From positions 2,252,349 to 2,316,348 of the forward strand of contig JAKOON010000039.1 of NCBI GenBank assembly GCA_022577435.1: a DNA stretch of 64,000 nucleotides, given 5' to 3'. The position numbers and the translations under genes are program-made. Position 1 is the first letter of the stretch. The number at the start of each line of letters is the position of its first letter. Of the stretch, positions 21,985-35,259 are shown piece after piece. The notes under the pieces were generated by a model. That model was not told the origin of the DNA. It saw only the letters and a program-made list of their open reading frames with translations, and made no database searches. This DNA comes from Embiotoca jacksoni (lineage: Eukaryota > Chordata > Actinopteri > Embiotocidae).

Positions 21985-22560
21985 AAGTATCTGAACTGCT
22001 GCTGCTGTGGATCAAATAAAAGGCTGGCAGGTTTGTCGGATGAACGCTGGGCTGCTCGGAGCAGAGCCGGCTGTGACTCTGGAGTGTCAAAGTCTGAATG
22101 GGACCTCCAGTTGGGGGGGGGGGGGGGGGGGAGGGGGGTCATCATCAGGAAAACATTAATACCGACATTAAAAAAAAAAAAAAAATGCAGTACAACTGAC
22201 TTCCTTCTGTTTTTTTTTTGTTTTTTTTTTAATTTTTTTTTTATTGAGTTTATGCTTACATTTGATACTCTTTAAATGGAGCACGGTGCAGCTTACTGCA
22301 CGAGTTAAAGTATGAAGGAAAGCAGGGCAGAGTTTCGGGAGGTTCTAGTTCTTCTCCGCAGATCCCCCAAAAACCTTCAAAAGACGTTTACGTGTGCCAC
22401 TAAAGGTGATCAAATGAATAAACAATGCCCGTGACGTAAGCATGCAAATGAAAGGAGGGTGTCTTCTATTGCTTTTTTTGTTGTTGTTGTTGGGTTTTTT
22501 TTTTCCTCCCTTCTGGATAATGTCATACAGTTGATACCCAGGTAGTCTGCGCGCGGGATG

Positions 22561-23191
22561 AGTCACGCGAGACGCTCATCGTCTAAAGGTCCATCACCTC
22601 CATCACCTCCATCACCTCCAGCAGCAGCAGACGGCGTCACCCCGCCGCTCTGGTGCCCACACAGGCGTTAGAGGGAGAGAGGGAGGAGGGAGGCGCCACT
22701 GGATCCTGTCGATTCCGATTCCAACCCCCACTCCCCCTCCTCTCCTCCTCCTCTTCTTCTTCCTCTCCGCCCCCCCCCCCCCCACACCCCACCCCACTCC
22801 ACTCCACTCCACTCCCACCGCAGCTTCCCACCCCGTCCGTCGGACCGATCAGACTGATTGATCGTCGGGTGCCTTCCCGGAGGAAGCCCTCCTGCGCGGC
22901 GCAGAAGAGGACGGAGGAAGAGGTGGTGGTGGTGGGAGGGGGGGGGGGGAATGGAGGGGGGAGGCGGGAAAGTGGGGGGGGGGGTAGGTTGGGAAAGACC
23001 GCTACTGTGTGGCCGCACATGACGCGCAGGAGAAAGTGCGTGTGGGCGGATGAGGAAGTTCAGAGCGCGGATTGATGGTTACACACCTACTGTACTGGCA
23101 CTTGATCGCAGCAGCGGCAGCAGCGCACCGCCGGGGTCTCCGCGCACCAGTTTCTGCGATCAGGAGGGGGGCGATCCGCGCGCATGGGAAA
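22561..23191 (+). promoter_or_regulatory. gabrg3: Likely promoter and 5' UTR of gabrg3
   Basis: A block directly upstream of the signal-peptide exon with CCATCACCT and CAG repeats at 22591-22630, a polypyrimidine tract (about 22720-22815) and a polypurine/G-rich tract (about 22905-22985), then CpG-containing sequence up to the start. A 3-codon upstream ORF sits at 23184-23195. The transcription start cannot be placed exactly. Confidence 0.45.
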
Positions 23192-23195
23192 ATGA
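23184..23195 (+). promoter_or_regulatory. gabrg3: Minimal upstream ORF overlapping the gabrg3 start codon
   Basis: ATG GGA AAA TGA; its stop shares ATGA with the main ATG at 23192. Ribosomes using the first ATG would stop exactly at the main start, so reinitiation or leaky scanning would set gamma3 output. Confidence 0.5.
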
Positions 23196-23247
23196 CAATC
23201 AAGTTTGTGGTCATCCTCTTCACACTTCTGCTCGTTCAAGGCGCTCG
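23192..23247 (+). CDS. gabrg3: gabrg3 coding exon 1 (signal peptide)
   Basis: MTIKFVVILFTLLLVQGA, a clear signal peptide. Donor CG|GTGAGT at 23248. The earlier ATG at 23184 runs into a stop after three codons, so 23192 is the start. Confidence 0.9.
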
Positions 23248-24976
23248 GTGAGTCCGATTCGCACCTTTTTTTTTTTTTTTTTTCCCTTTCTTTCTTTCTT
23301 CCCCATTTCCTTTTTTTTTTTTTTTGTTCTTCATTTGCATGATCAACAGCTGAGGGTTGTCTTTTTGGACGCTCAAAAGTTGGGCAGAAAATGACAATTA
23401 CGCATTTCGTGTGACGGAGCCTGGCTGATTAATGCATGTGGGGTTTTTTAAGGGGTTTTTTTCTGTGGGTTTTCTCTCCCCCCCCCCCTCCTCCCCCCTC
23501 ACAAAACCAGCAACCATTTACTGCTGCGCCCAAAATTCACAGTCTGGGATCTGACAGTCGTTTACAGCGGGGTTCAAGCCGAATATGAGCAGCATGCATC
23601 AGCGCTTGCATGTTTTTCTGCTGCGACAAAGTTTGTTTTTTTTATGACAACAGTGTTTATCCCCCCCAAAAAAACAAAGGGGGTGGAGGTTTAGTGTGTA
23701 GCATGATTAACACGCACCCCTCCTTTCCTCTCTTTCACCCCTCGTCGCACACACACACACACAGTTCTGATCTACTGGAATATGGCGACGACGACGAAGA
23801 TCACCACGATACCGCTGTCAATCAAATGCTGGTGCCCAGGTCGCACCAGGAGGACGCCACGCTCATCCTCAACAACCTGCTGAAGGAATACGACAAGACG
23901 CTGCGGCCAGACATCGGAGGTAAGACCGCAGGAGCTCTCAGGGGCGCGCTGCCGCTGCCGCTACCGCTGCCGCTACCGCCGCCGCCGCTCCTGCCGCTGC
24001 TGAGTTTTTAAATGGCAGACAAAACTTAGTGGAGATCAGCGGGTCCAGGGGTCGCTGCCCAGGATGCGGATTTGGCGTCGAGCCCGGAGAGGTGCCGAAA
24101 CTAGTGATGCTGTAATACTGGATGCTGCGAATGGGAGGGGGGGGGGGAGGGAGGGGAGGAAGGGGGGGGGGCAACAACATCACCTTAACCCTTTACTGGT
24201 CCAGATCTTCACCGAGGCTTTTGTTATATTTTCACCGTGCTGAATTCAAACCAGACTCCATGTTTGTTTGTTTGTTTGTTTGTTTGTTTGTTTGTTTTTT
24301 AATGGTTTTTAGAAGCAACGTCCACCATTTCAAACGCAGCTGGACGTATCCGCCGTTTGGAAACTCCGGATTTAGGGTTGAGTTCCGCACGTGGAGCAAT
24401 TAGACCGAAACGGGTTCAGGGTTAAGATCGTTGTCGATCTACTGAAAAACAATACATGCTGTCAGACGGCGGTTACAGTACAGGATCACGGATGGTGGAC
24501 CGATTCCCAAGGACTCGTGAATCGCGCCGTCTCCAATGAGGAGCGCGTGTCTGATCGAATGAGATGATTTGCCAACTTAAGGTGTTCCTTAATGGGCTGA
24601 GAAAAAAACCAAAACAGACAAGTGTGTTTTTTGGGTTTTTTTTCCAAGACGGTGACAACGTAACGTCGTTTTACACGACACCGCATTTGTACCTATCTTT
24701 GCCGGGCGAGGGCGTCTCGGTCTACACGCAAATATTAGACAAATCTGTTTTTCATTTCACTTCTTCTCTTTGGATTACTTTGTCAAAAACAGTCAGATCC
24801 AAAAAAAACAAACCAAAACAAACAAACAAAAAAAAAAACGCTTAACAATCACATGGAGTTTCGTTTCCGTGCTGAAATCTGAAGTAAAACCAAACCGGAT
24901 GGACATTTTCTGATGGCTGAGTGACTTGCAGGCGGGCCTTCGAGCTGAACCTGAAACACGGTGTTTATCGGATGGG

Positions 24977-25049
<73 letters not shown>

Positions 25050-26146
25050 CGCTCCAGTCCAAACCCTCCCCTGATTGCTGCCGCCGTATGTTTTTTTTTT
25101 TGTTGTTGTTGCTACGCCGACGGTGCAATCAGAGCTGGCCGGTTTCGGCTCCGGTCTCGCCGGTGGGCCTGCGACGAGCGCCGTCGCCGCCGCGGCGCTT
25201 CGGCGGTCGCTCGGGTGAAAGTCGGCCGGACGTGCCGGCGGGTGGCGTCGCGTGTTGGTGGGCTGCAGACGTTGCTGCCGTGCTTAATTTAAACTGAGGC
25301 ATCTCTTCATTAGAGTCCGTCTCCTCTGTGGGGAAAACTCACCCCCCCCCCCCCCCCCTCCATTCCCATTTTGCTTTTACAGCCAATTTACAATCAGCAA
25401 TCTGATACGTGGAAACCATTTGGAAACTGCTCTGCACTTTTTCTGTGTTTTTTTTTTGAAGTCCATGTCCTTCCTGTAGCTGCCTCTGATATTTCCTTTT
25501 CGTCACTGAAACGGTGAAGAGGAAACTCAAGTCGTCCTTCCAAAGTTTCTCGAACAAAAGTCATTTCTGCCTAAACGGGCCCCTCCGAAGGGTCAAAGGG
25601 AGACGGGAAACAATGATCTTATGTTATTTTTTTTTAGGTCTGAGCTTCCGTTTTCTTCAACGTTTTTTTTTGGACGACTGTCCAATGTCGCGCGTATCAA
25701 AAATCTTTTTACGTCTTCAAATCTGTATTTGAAAAGTAACCACCGAGTCCAAACTGTGCAATAAACGGTACTTGAGTATGAATTTGAAATATTGGAGACG
25801 GACCGACGTGCCGCTACTTTCCCCCCCCGCCGTGTGAAAAGTGTCCTCGAGACTCCGGCGGGAACGCGCGTCTCCAGATCGATCGCGTCTTTGCGCTTCC
25901 CGGGCGATTTAAAGTGACCCGGCAACCGGCTCTCACGGGGCGACGGCCCGGTGGCAATTTCGGTCCAGTTCCTTCCCTCCGCAGGACGGGTGGGGTGGGG
26001 GTGGGGGTGGGGGGGGGAAATCTCCCTCCAGCTCCGCTGCCGTAATTTCGGGTGCAATTTTGATGAGATCCAGTTGACAAACCTCGGTGTCGTCCATGAA
26101 ATGTTAATGTCTTCGTAGGATAATGCGAGGCGGCGCGAGCAGGTGG

Positions 26147-26212
<66 letters not shown>

Positions 26213-26375
26213 GTGTGCGCGTGCGGGGAAACGCACTCAGACAAACGCACTCGGAGATGACGCTGAGTCAAAGACAGATCTGGGACATTTAAGTCATCGT
26301 AACAAAAAAAAAAAAAAGAGTGGGTTCAGTCGAAAACTGCTGCGATGAATATCTAACAAACACACACGTGTACGC

Positions 26376-26431
<56 letters not shown>

Positions 26432-26523
26432 TAACAAGTACACTCAGAGAGACTACTGAAGGGAGAACAGTGTGGCTCATCTCCCAGATACACCTGGATT
26501 TTGCCTAAATCAAAGCCTTCCTC

Positions 26524-26616
<93 letters not shown>

Positions 26617-27857
26617 CTTCCTGTTGGCGCGACCGCCGGCAGCTACGCTTCCCTTCAACCGACGTCACGGCAACCTTATTGTTCCCATTTGATCTCCCTC
26701 GGTTTCGACTTGTTTTGTTTTTTTTTCCCTCCGAACTCCGAATTAGAGTCGACTTCGGTCCGACAGCGGCGAGGCGGGGATCCGGGACCCGGCGGCAGAA
26801 CAGGGTTATTATCTCAGCGCCCCTGTTTGTTTTCCTCCCGTCGCTTCCGCTCCTGTAAAGTCAGCAGCGAGTGTAATCTTCGTATAAAGTGGGTGACTGG
26901 TCCGCTCGGGAAGACAAAAGGAAAACAAAAAAACCAGAAAAGAAAAGCGACCTACATTTTCCCCCCCGGAGCTCAACGAGTGTTGAGGCTCACCTCAACC
27001 GATGAGAAGCAGTTCGCCTCGGACGAAGATGAGATGCTTCCGTGTCCCTATTGTGTCACTTTCCTTTCGGGCCGACAGCGAGATCAGTGGGGGAGATCTG
27101 GGGGAGATCTGGGGGAGATCTGGGGGAGATCTGGGGGAGATCTGGGGGAGATCTGGGTGATCCTGTGCGAAGGCCTTAACACACAAGAGACAAACGATCC
27201 CGTTCACCTCCACAGAAAACCCCGATCCCTCGTCAACAGCTTAATCCGTCCCGCTGCCGTCTCTGCCCTCCCGCATCGGGTGCGACGACTTCGCTTCCCG
27301 CCTGCGTTCAAATCCGCGCTGACCGACGGCTTCCCGATACGGCCGGCCGCGTAATCCGGTTGCGGCTCGCGGGCGCGACTGAAAGGCTGTAATTGTCCGT
27401 CGCTAACGAGCTATCGATCTGCGCTGACTGACCGCGTCGCCGCTATCGCGTCCGCCATCGCGTCCGCCATCGTCGCCTCCCTGAATATGTCTGAGGTTAA
27501 CAATTAAGTCTGCTGGAGGGGGGAGGGGGGGAGAGGAAGGGGAGGGGGGGGGGGCATATGAATAGGAGCTTTCTGCGTGTGCAGCTGTAACCAGGGAGTC
27601 GCTTTTGAGCGTCGGTGAGGCGACGGACTTCAGACGGACGCAGATAAAAAACAGGTGTCGGAAATAGAAACCCAAGCTGCTCACACACTGGTGGTTTGCA
27701 GCTGTTTTCCTCACTCTCTCTCACTCTCTCACTCTCTCTCACTCTCTCACTCTCATTCTCTCTCACTCTCATTCCCACTCTCTCTCTCTCACTCTCTCTC
27801 ACTCTCTCACTCTCTCACTCTCATGCTCTCTCTCTCTCTCTCTGCACCTCCTCTGTT

Positions 27858-27899
<42 letters not shown>

Positions 27900-29114
27900 A
27901 ATCACGCGTCCTCTTTTTCTTGTCTCCGCCGTCAACCCGCCCACACGTCTTACGCGCCCCGGCACGTAACTCGGATTCCGGAGTTTTCGGCAGAAGTTTT
28001 GACCCACTTTTTTCTGCCCGCGTATTAAAATCCCGTAGATCCGATTCGGAAGCCGCGTCAGGTTCAATCGCTCGGCGGGAGCGGAGGACGGGCCGTCGGC
28101 CGAATCCGCTCGTCTCCGCGGACGTCGTACGACGTTTGACGAAGGACTTAGACTCGTCCTCCGTCTCGTAAAAGAGCAAAAAAAACCGGCGGAAATGAGA
28201 CTCGAGGAAAAAAGAAAAAAAAAAAACAACTTCACGTCGTTCGCCGAGAAAAGCTCAGACCGAGTCTACGTTCCCGAAATAGCCGGGAGGTGTTTGTCTT
28301 CTTCTCAGATGCTGCGACGTGCAGCTTTTAAGGGAAGTAAAAAACAAACAAACCCGAGCAGAAGGGAAGCGACGCCGCTGTGCTCGATCCGAGCCCCCCG
28401 GAGGGGCGCTTTTCAAGTTCGGAGGTGACGTGGGGACGGTGCGAGCGCTGCTTCACCCGTCACCTCCGTGCTCACCTCACAGAAACGAGTCAAATGTGAA
28501 GAAGAAGAAGAAGAAGAAGAATCAAAGCCGACCGAAATATCTCACCGGCTGCTGCCGTGGAGTTGGGCCCGGCGACACGTGTTCACCCGGCGACCTTTTC
28601 ACCTTACCGGGCCAAAATATGGAGCTCGCCACAAGGAGGGGTTGAACTGGCGACGTGTTCAGGAGGGAGGCCAAATCGGAGGACGGCGGCGTGGGAAAGG
28701 TCCGCTCGAAGGACGACGAGACGCAGCCCCGAACCTCATCAAAGACGGAAAAGCCGCGCCGCGCTCTTTGGTAATTGCCAATTTTCCGACTGAAATGCTT
28801 TTCAATGGCGTTACGTTCAAATGATTAGATACAGTTAATGAATTGCCTTAATATTTCCTTCCCGGGGTATCGTTTTCATTATTGCGGCTTCCCAGCTGGA
28901 TCAAAATCAGCCGGGAATGTGGGCGGGAAATAATACCAAAAAAATAAAAAAATAAAAAAAAAACAATAACTGCAATAATAAAGATGAAATTAAACAGCGT
29001 GTCTTTCGAACAAGAGGGACGCGAGTTTAATGATCCGTCGATTAACCCCAAACTATAACCGCCGGGCCTTCACTCAGGAGTTAATGGGAGCATCCGGAAG
29101 TTTTAATTGAGCTG

Positions 29115-29192
<78 letters not shown>

Positions 29193-29546
29193 GCGGCAGG
29201 CGCGCACTTTTTCGATGCGTTACTTCCTGCTACGGGGGAGGAGTCCCGGAGCAAAGAGGGAGTTTCTGGACGGTCGCATTACGGGAGAACCGCAAAAACG
29301 CAGCAACGAGGCTTTGAGGCCGCCTCGGGCCCCGGCGGGCCTCCTCCTCTCGATCGTCGCCGCGGCGACGCCGCACCGGCTGAAAGGACAATTATCACAT
29401 GAGCCTCCTCAATATTTCGGGTCCGGTGACATTTCACGAGATGAAGAGGAGTTTCTAGCCCTGGCAAATGCTTCGCCTCGCATCTTAGGTGGCCGGGTTA
29501 GCCGAGTCGACAGTCACCTGCGGGTTAGGAGTGGGCGTGCGCTTGA

Positions 29547-29579
<33 letters not shown>

Positions 29580-31899
29580 CCTGCCGCCTACACACTCACA
29601 CACACACACACACACACCGGCAGATGTTGTAACCTTTTACGAGTTCTATGATGCAAATGAGACGCAACGGAGGAGGTGCAGGACCGACCACCGAATGCAG
29701 CGTTCATGAGCAACTGGGAAGTAGTGGGGCGGGGGAGGGGGAAATCAACCCGCGAGTTGGAAAACACACCTGAACACCTGTCGCTTCGGGAATATCCCGG
29801 TAGGAAAGCGGGGGAGGAGTCCAAGGGTTATTTTAAACAATTTCTCTCACCCGGTCAGATGTTTCCGCCGCACGTGGGACGTTTCGTCGCCGTGTCTGCT
29901 TCCGCGTTGGCGGGCAGGCGTGATCGTAACAGCTCGTCGTTACCGATAAGATGATCTCGTTACGTGTTCCGGCACCTTCCCGCATAAATCCGCAAATGAA
30001 TGAGTATTATTCCTTGTTATGTAACTCCTTTACCGCTTCAGCGCTTCAAAATAGGGAGCGACCCTGCCGACCGAAAACGAGCGCGCTCGACGAGAGATAT
30101 TTGCAAATGAGATTTTTTTTTTTTTTTTTTTTTAATAAACGCACGCCGCGCCCGGAGGAGGCCTCGACCGGGAATTTTGCCTTCCCCGAAAATGTTTAAT
30201 TCATCCCGGCCGAAGGGGGGCCGGGGAGCCCGGCGGAGCCTCGGCTTTCGTTCCTCCGGCGCGCCCCGACTTGATGAGAAACCGCGACGGAACGGCCGGG
30301 CGATCGCGGTGGTGGGTGGGCGGGGGGGGCCCGAAAGCGGCGGCCTGATAGCCGGAGCGAAGCGCGTCAGGTGGTTTAATGAGAGCGAGCCGGGTTTGGA
30401 TCGCGGCTGACACTTTCCCCGTCCCGGTGCGGCCTCGCCATTAAATCCATTTCCGCGTGCGTGTGTCTCCCGCGTCCGCTCCGCTCACCGCCGAAGCGCC
30501 GGCGATTTGAAAAGATGCGGCCGCTTGTTTGTTGCAGCTGCGGCGGACTGCAAATGAGATGGACCCGTTTCATTAGAGCTGCGGGGTTGTTGTCCCCCAC
30601 CCCCCCTCCACCACCTTCGTTTCTACATCTAATGGAAGATTTCAAACGCCGACTTCAAAATGAGCCGAATAAGTGCAGAACAAACTTCTATCTCTGCTTT
30701 CGGTGGCGCTCGTTTGTTCGCCGCAGCGGCTCGGAAGCATTCGAGTGTCCAAATCAAAACAAATCCACAAACGCGGCGCGGCGGTGACGTCGAGTGTCGT
30801 CACCGCGCGGAAACCGTCCGTTAAAATGGTCTCCGGTGACACGGAAAGCAATGCAACAGCGAGCGGTGTGTTACGTTTCATTCTGTCAAAGTCGTTCCAG
30901 ATTCTGGATTCTGATTGGCTGGTGCGGATTAAACTCCAGTGGCAATTTCACCAGACGGCATCTGCCGCGTGTTTGCTTGCTTGCAGTCTTTTTTGCGAGC
31001 GGTGTTTTCCTAACCGCCGCCACAATAACCAGCAAACAGGACAACTTGATTCGATTTAAAATTTAATTAGAAATGTTTTCGCCTCCACTTCACCCGCTTC
31101 GAGTCGTATTATCACTCGAGGGCTTTGCGACAAACGGCAGCACAGACGCGGCGGCGCCAAATGCAAAGCCCCCCCGTCGTGGTTTTCTTCTCCGAGACGG
31201 AGGTGAGGAAGGGAAGTCGGCGAGCCGTCCGATTGCAGGTTTTCCGCGATGCTGCTTTTTACACTTTGCAGGTGCCGGGCGGTCTCCCGTCGTTGCCGCG
31301 GCGCCCATTAATTATACATTTATTCCGTTTACATTCCGCGTGCTGGGAGTTCTCCGAGCGGGGCCAAAAAAAAAAGAAGCCTTTATTAGATTTTTTTTTG
31401 TTTTTGCCCCCCCGCCCCATGCATTTGCGTCTTGGACAAAGTGTCAAATCGCTCCGCTGACAAAATAACACCACAGAAAAGGGAAAGCTCGTTGCGGTTG
31501 TTTCATTCTCCTCTAAATATTCGCGGTAATTGAGAGATAATTCGTAACGTCTGCGTACCGGGCCTGCCCCTGCCTCTTGCCCCTGTTTTTTTTTTTCCTT
31601 GCTGAGTTATTGCCCGGTGGCGATTCATAAACCGTGAGATCTTTCCCTCCGCTCGGTTCTCATTAAAACCTCCGACGGTGGAGAAATACCTTCCCTTCCC
31701 GGATCTACTCCGTTCGGTTCAGGGAGCTGGACACCATCTGGTCGAGTACAGGACGCCCTCCGCCCCCCCCCCCCCCTCACCCCCTCCCACCCCGCACACC
31801 TACGCAGCCGACCGCAAATACACAAGCGCTGGATACACACCTACGCGGCCGGTCGATATCCGTCTGATCCCGAAGTGATTTCATTAAGACTTGAATTAC

Positions 31900-31930
<31 letters not shown>

Positions 31931-32634
31931 CTTTTTTTGTTACGCGTTCACAAAAGGCAATTTGTCACTTTTTACCACGACCCGAGGAGCGCCCGATGTC
32001 ATCTCAGATCTCTCTTCGATCAAAATGAGCGAGTGTCTACGGCCGAGAAGTAGTCCACTTCCTACGTTTCCTTTATTTGACCCGGCGGGAGCCCGGCGGC
32101 TCGGCCTTGCGGCCCGGAGCTGCTCCGAGGTTACAGATGTCGGGCAAAGACTTGAAACTGAGCAGCTGAAGGGAAGAAGCCGGCTCAAAAGTGCATGAAA
32201 AAAAAAAAATGGATTTTCGGCAAAGCCTTTAAACCGGCCACCTTTTTCCTTTCCTACTTTCTGCCGCTCTGGTGAGCTCCCGTTCTATTTCCGTCGTTCG
32301 TTTTCACCCGGCGCGTTCGTCGCAGCGACGCGGCTTAGTTTAAACTCCGTGAACAAACATTACGCCGCGGGTGTGGGAAAACTACAACGTCTGGAGCGGT
32401 TCTCCGGCGGCGTGACGGGACGCTGCAGACGGAGGCCGAGGTGTGCCTTGACATTTGGCTGAAATGCGAAATCGATAAATCCATTACCAAACAAATTCCT
32501 CGGATCAATCCCGTTAAAACTCGCTTTACAGAGATTCTCATCTAAATCGGCCGGGTCCTTTGGCTCTGTTTGTGTTTGTGTCTGGCGCTCCTCAACAGTT
32601 CTGACATTTCCGGTAATCAACATTTTTGTACGCA

Positions 32635-32696
<62 letters not shown>

Positions 32697-35195
32697 TAAT
32701 AAACTTCCCTTCGATGAAAACCGAAAGGTTTCAGTTTTAGTTACGTTTCAGGAAAAACTGGAGGTAAACTGGAGGACTTGCGTTGCCGCGGTTACAATGA
32801 CAACCGCGTATTTACATTGACAGCCCGCTAAGCCCTGCGGTATTCCCCGCGGTATTCCCCGCGGTATTCCCCGCCCGCTGCTCCCTGAATGCCGAGCGTA
32901 CGGGAGTCCGACGGTCGGCCAGGATACGAGCGCGTCTACGTGCGGACGCGAGATCCGTCGCCAGCCGGGCCGAGCCGGCTTCGGAGGCCTTTCTTCTTAA
33001 TTCCAGGCCCGCGGGGTAATTCGGTAATACGGTTGGGGCCTGTCGTGCTTCTCTCAAAAGCGCGATGAAGAGGAAGGAGGAGGAGGATGAGGAGGAGGAC
33101 GATGAGCAACATGAAGAGGATGAAGGAGAAGTCATCCGGCCCCGCTGGATCACGGTTTCTCCGTGAGGAGAAGTAAATCGGCTTGAGAGACAGACGGGAC
33201 GGATAGGTGGGTGTCTTCAGCTCCTCTCCGTACCAAATGTGTCCTTCTCCGGGATGAAAGTCGGCACGACGAGCTCTCAGAACAGAGGAGAAAGCTGCAC
33301 GATGGAGCCCGTTCAAAAGTGAAAATATTCCGGAGGAACGTCGTCGGCTGTGACGAGCCGTCGTGTCCGAACCCCGATGTTGGAGTATATAGAAGTATTT
33401 GACCTATTTGGGCCTTTAAAGGGTTGTTTAAACGAAGCTGTAACGAAGCGATGTTTTCCGGACGGTCGGTACGATCGGTGTCGCCGCGTTGTGCCACGAC
33501 GTCGTAAAATCGAGCTCTCGTACGTACTGACGATAAAACAAATCATTGCTCGCAGCCTCGCAGCGTGCCGAGGTTTCCTGCGTGTCGGTGATTTGGAACG
33601 CGTGCAAACGGGAAGTGATTTGATGAAACAAACTTTACCGCGAATGTTGCAAAATACAAACTCAAATCAAGTCTGTGACTGAAACCAACAACATTTTGTT
33701 CTCTGTTCATTTCTTTTTTACCTTCAAGTGTTGATCGCAGTACCACAAATTAGCCCTCGAAATAGTTTTTTTTTTGTCAAAAATGCCTTTTTAAAAAACG
33801 AGCCCGCTGGACGGAGGAGGTTACGACCTGCCGATAGCTTATACCTCACTCCAGTGGTGGACACTTCAAAAAAAAGAAAAAGAAACTGCAATTATTCAAA
33901 TTGTGGAGCTTGCTGGGTATTTTAAAATTACCCATAAACGCACTTAAGTGCATGGAAGTACTCCAAAACCAGCGGTCACGAGTTCTCACTTTTAGCTCGG
34001 TCGATTCTACGGGGTTCGAGCGTTTTGCCCGGAGGACACTTTGGGAGGAACGGCTTAGTGATTGGGAGGCGACCCGCCGGCGAGCAGACGCCCGGTTGCA
34101 TTTTACTCGACTGCGTCTGCACGCTGACGTCACTACGGAACCTTTTTACACGGCAGACGCGCCGACTCGGCGTTGCAGGGAAAGCGCAGGTGCATTCGTG
34201 ACGGCCGGGCCGGGTCAACGTGTCAAAGTGACCTGGTCAGCGCCGGGCGAGGGACACCGAGCGCGTCCTCGGGAAACGTTTGCGTCTTCCGAGGACGCGG
34301 AGGTTCACGTCGGAGAGACCTTTTTCTTTTTTTTTTTTCTTTTTTTAATGAAACTTCAAATGAGTTCAGCACATGTGGGTTAAACGCAAACAAATAAAAC
34401 AAGCCAAAACAAACAAAGCCAGGCTGCTGAATCACATATGAATTTTTCATGAAATGTTTGTTCTCTAACATGAACCATTTTTCCTGCTTTTTTCCCACGA
34501 GCTTATTTGCATCGGCTTTGTTGTCAGACACTATTTTATTAGTATTTTTTTTTTTTTTTTTCTGTTTTTACTGTGTTACAAAAAAAAAAAAAACTGCTCT
34601 GGTGACCTTCCACAATTTCTGATGCTGCAGGTTTTTCTTTTGGTTTGTGTTTTTTGTTAAATTTTTTAAATTTTTTTTATCCTCTAATCAACTCTAACGT
34701 TGATGCCGAGCAAAAGATTTGCCAAGATCCTACATACTGACTGGAAATGCTATTAATTGCCATGGCAACACAGGAGCTGCTCCAGAAAGCACAGTGGAGC
34801 TTTTTTTTGTTTTTTTTTTCCTTCTTCTGCTTTTCAAAACACGTAAATCTTTCTTCTCCGGGGCGGGGGGGGGGGGGGACAAAACAAGTAAATTGATTTT
34901 ATTTACGGAGGTGACACGGTGAAGGATGATAAGCGTTGTTTTTTAACTTGGTTATACGTTCGAGTGTCGAGGCGTCCGGACACGATGCGGGATGAGAGGC
35001 CTGACAAATGACAAATAAATCTCACGTGTCCCGCCTCCGATATGTGCAACGTGTCCTCACTTGTCTTCCTTCTGCCTCCTTGCAGAGAAACCGACTGTCA
35101 TCGATGTGGGCATATACGTCAACAGCATCGGGCCCGTGTCATCCATCGATATGGTGAGTCGCGGCATTATCCCTCTTCCTATTTCCACGCACGCG

Positions 35196-35259
<64 letters not shown>

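Larger units (their letters stand above)
19801..22560. other. gabra5-gabrg3 intergenic region
   Basis: About 2.8 kb without a supported gene. It holds a TGCC/TGTC tetranucleotide repeat, GT and ATT microsatellites, a GGTTGGCCCC minisatellite, G-rich runs and one CTCF-like site. It is short compared with mammalian clusters. Confidence 0.6.
23920..35085 (+). other. gabrg3: gabrg3 intron 2
   Basis: 11.2-kb intron, no supported exon. It holds GCCGCT/CCGCTG triplet-like repeats near 23950-24000, (TTTG)n near 24263-24297, many CA/TG tracts, a GGGGGAGATCT tandem at 27089-27154, a CTCTCA polypyrimidine block at 27708-27895, CpG-rich segments (25120-25280, 28000-28150) and unique AT-rich stretches. 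Confidence 0.9.
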
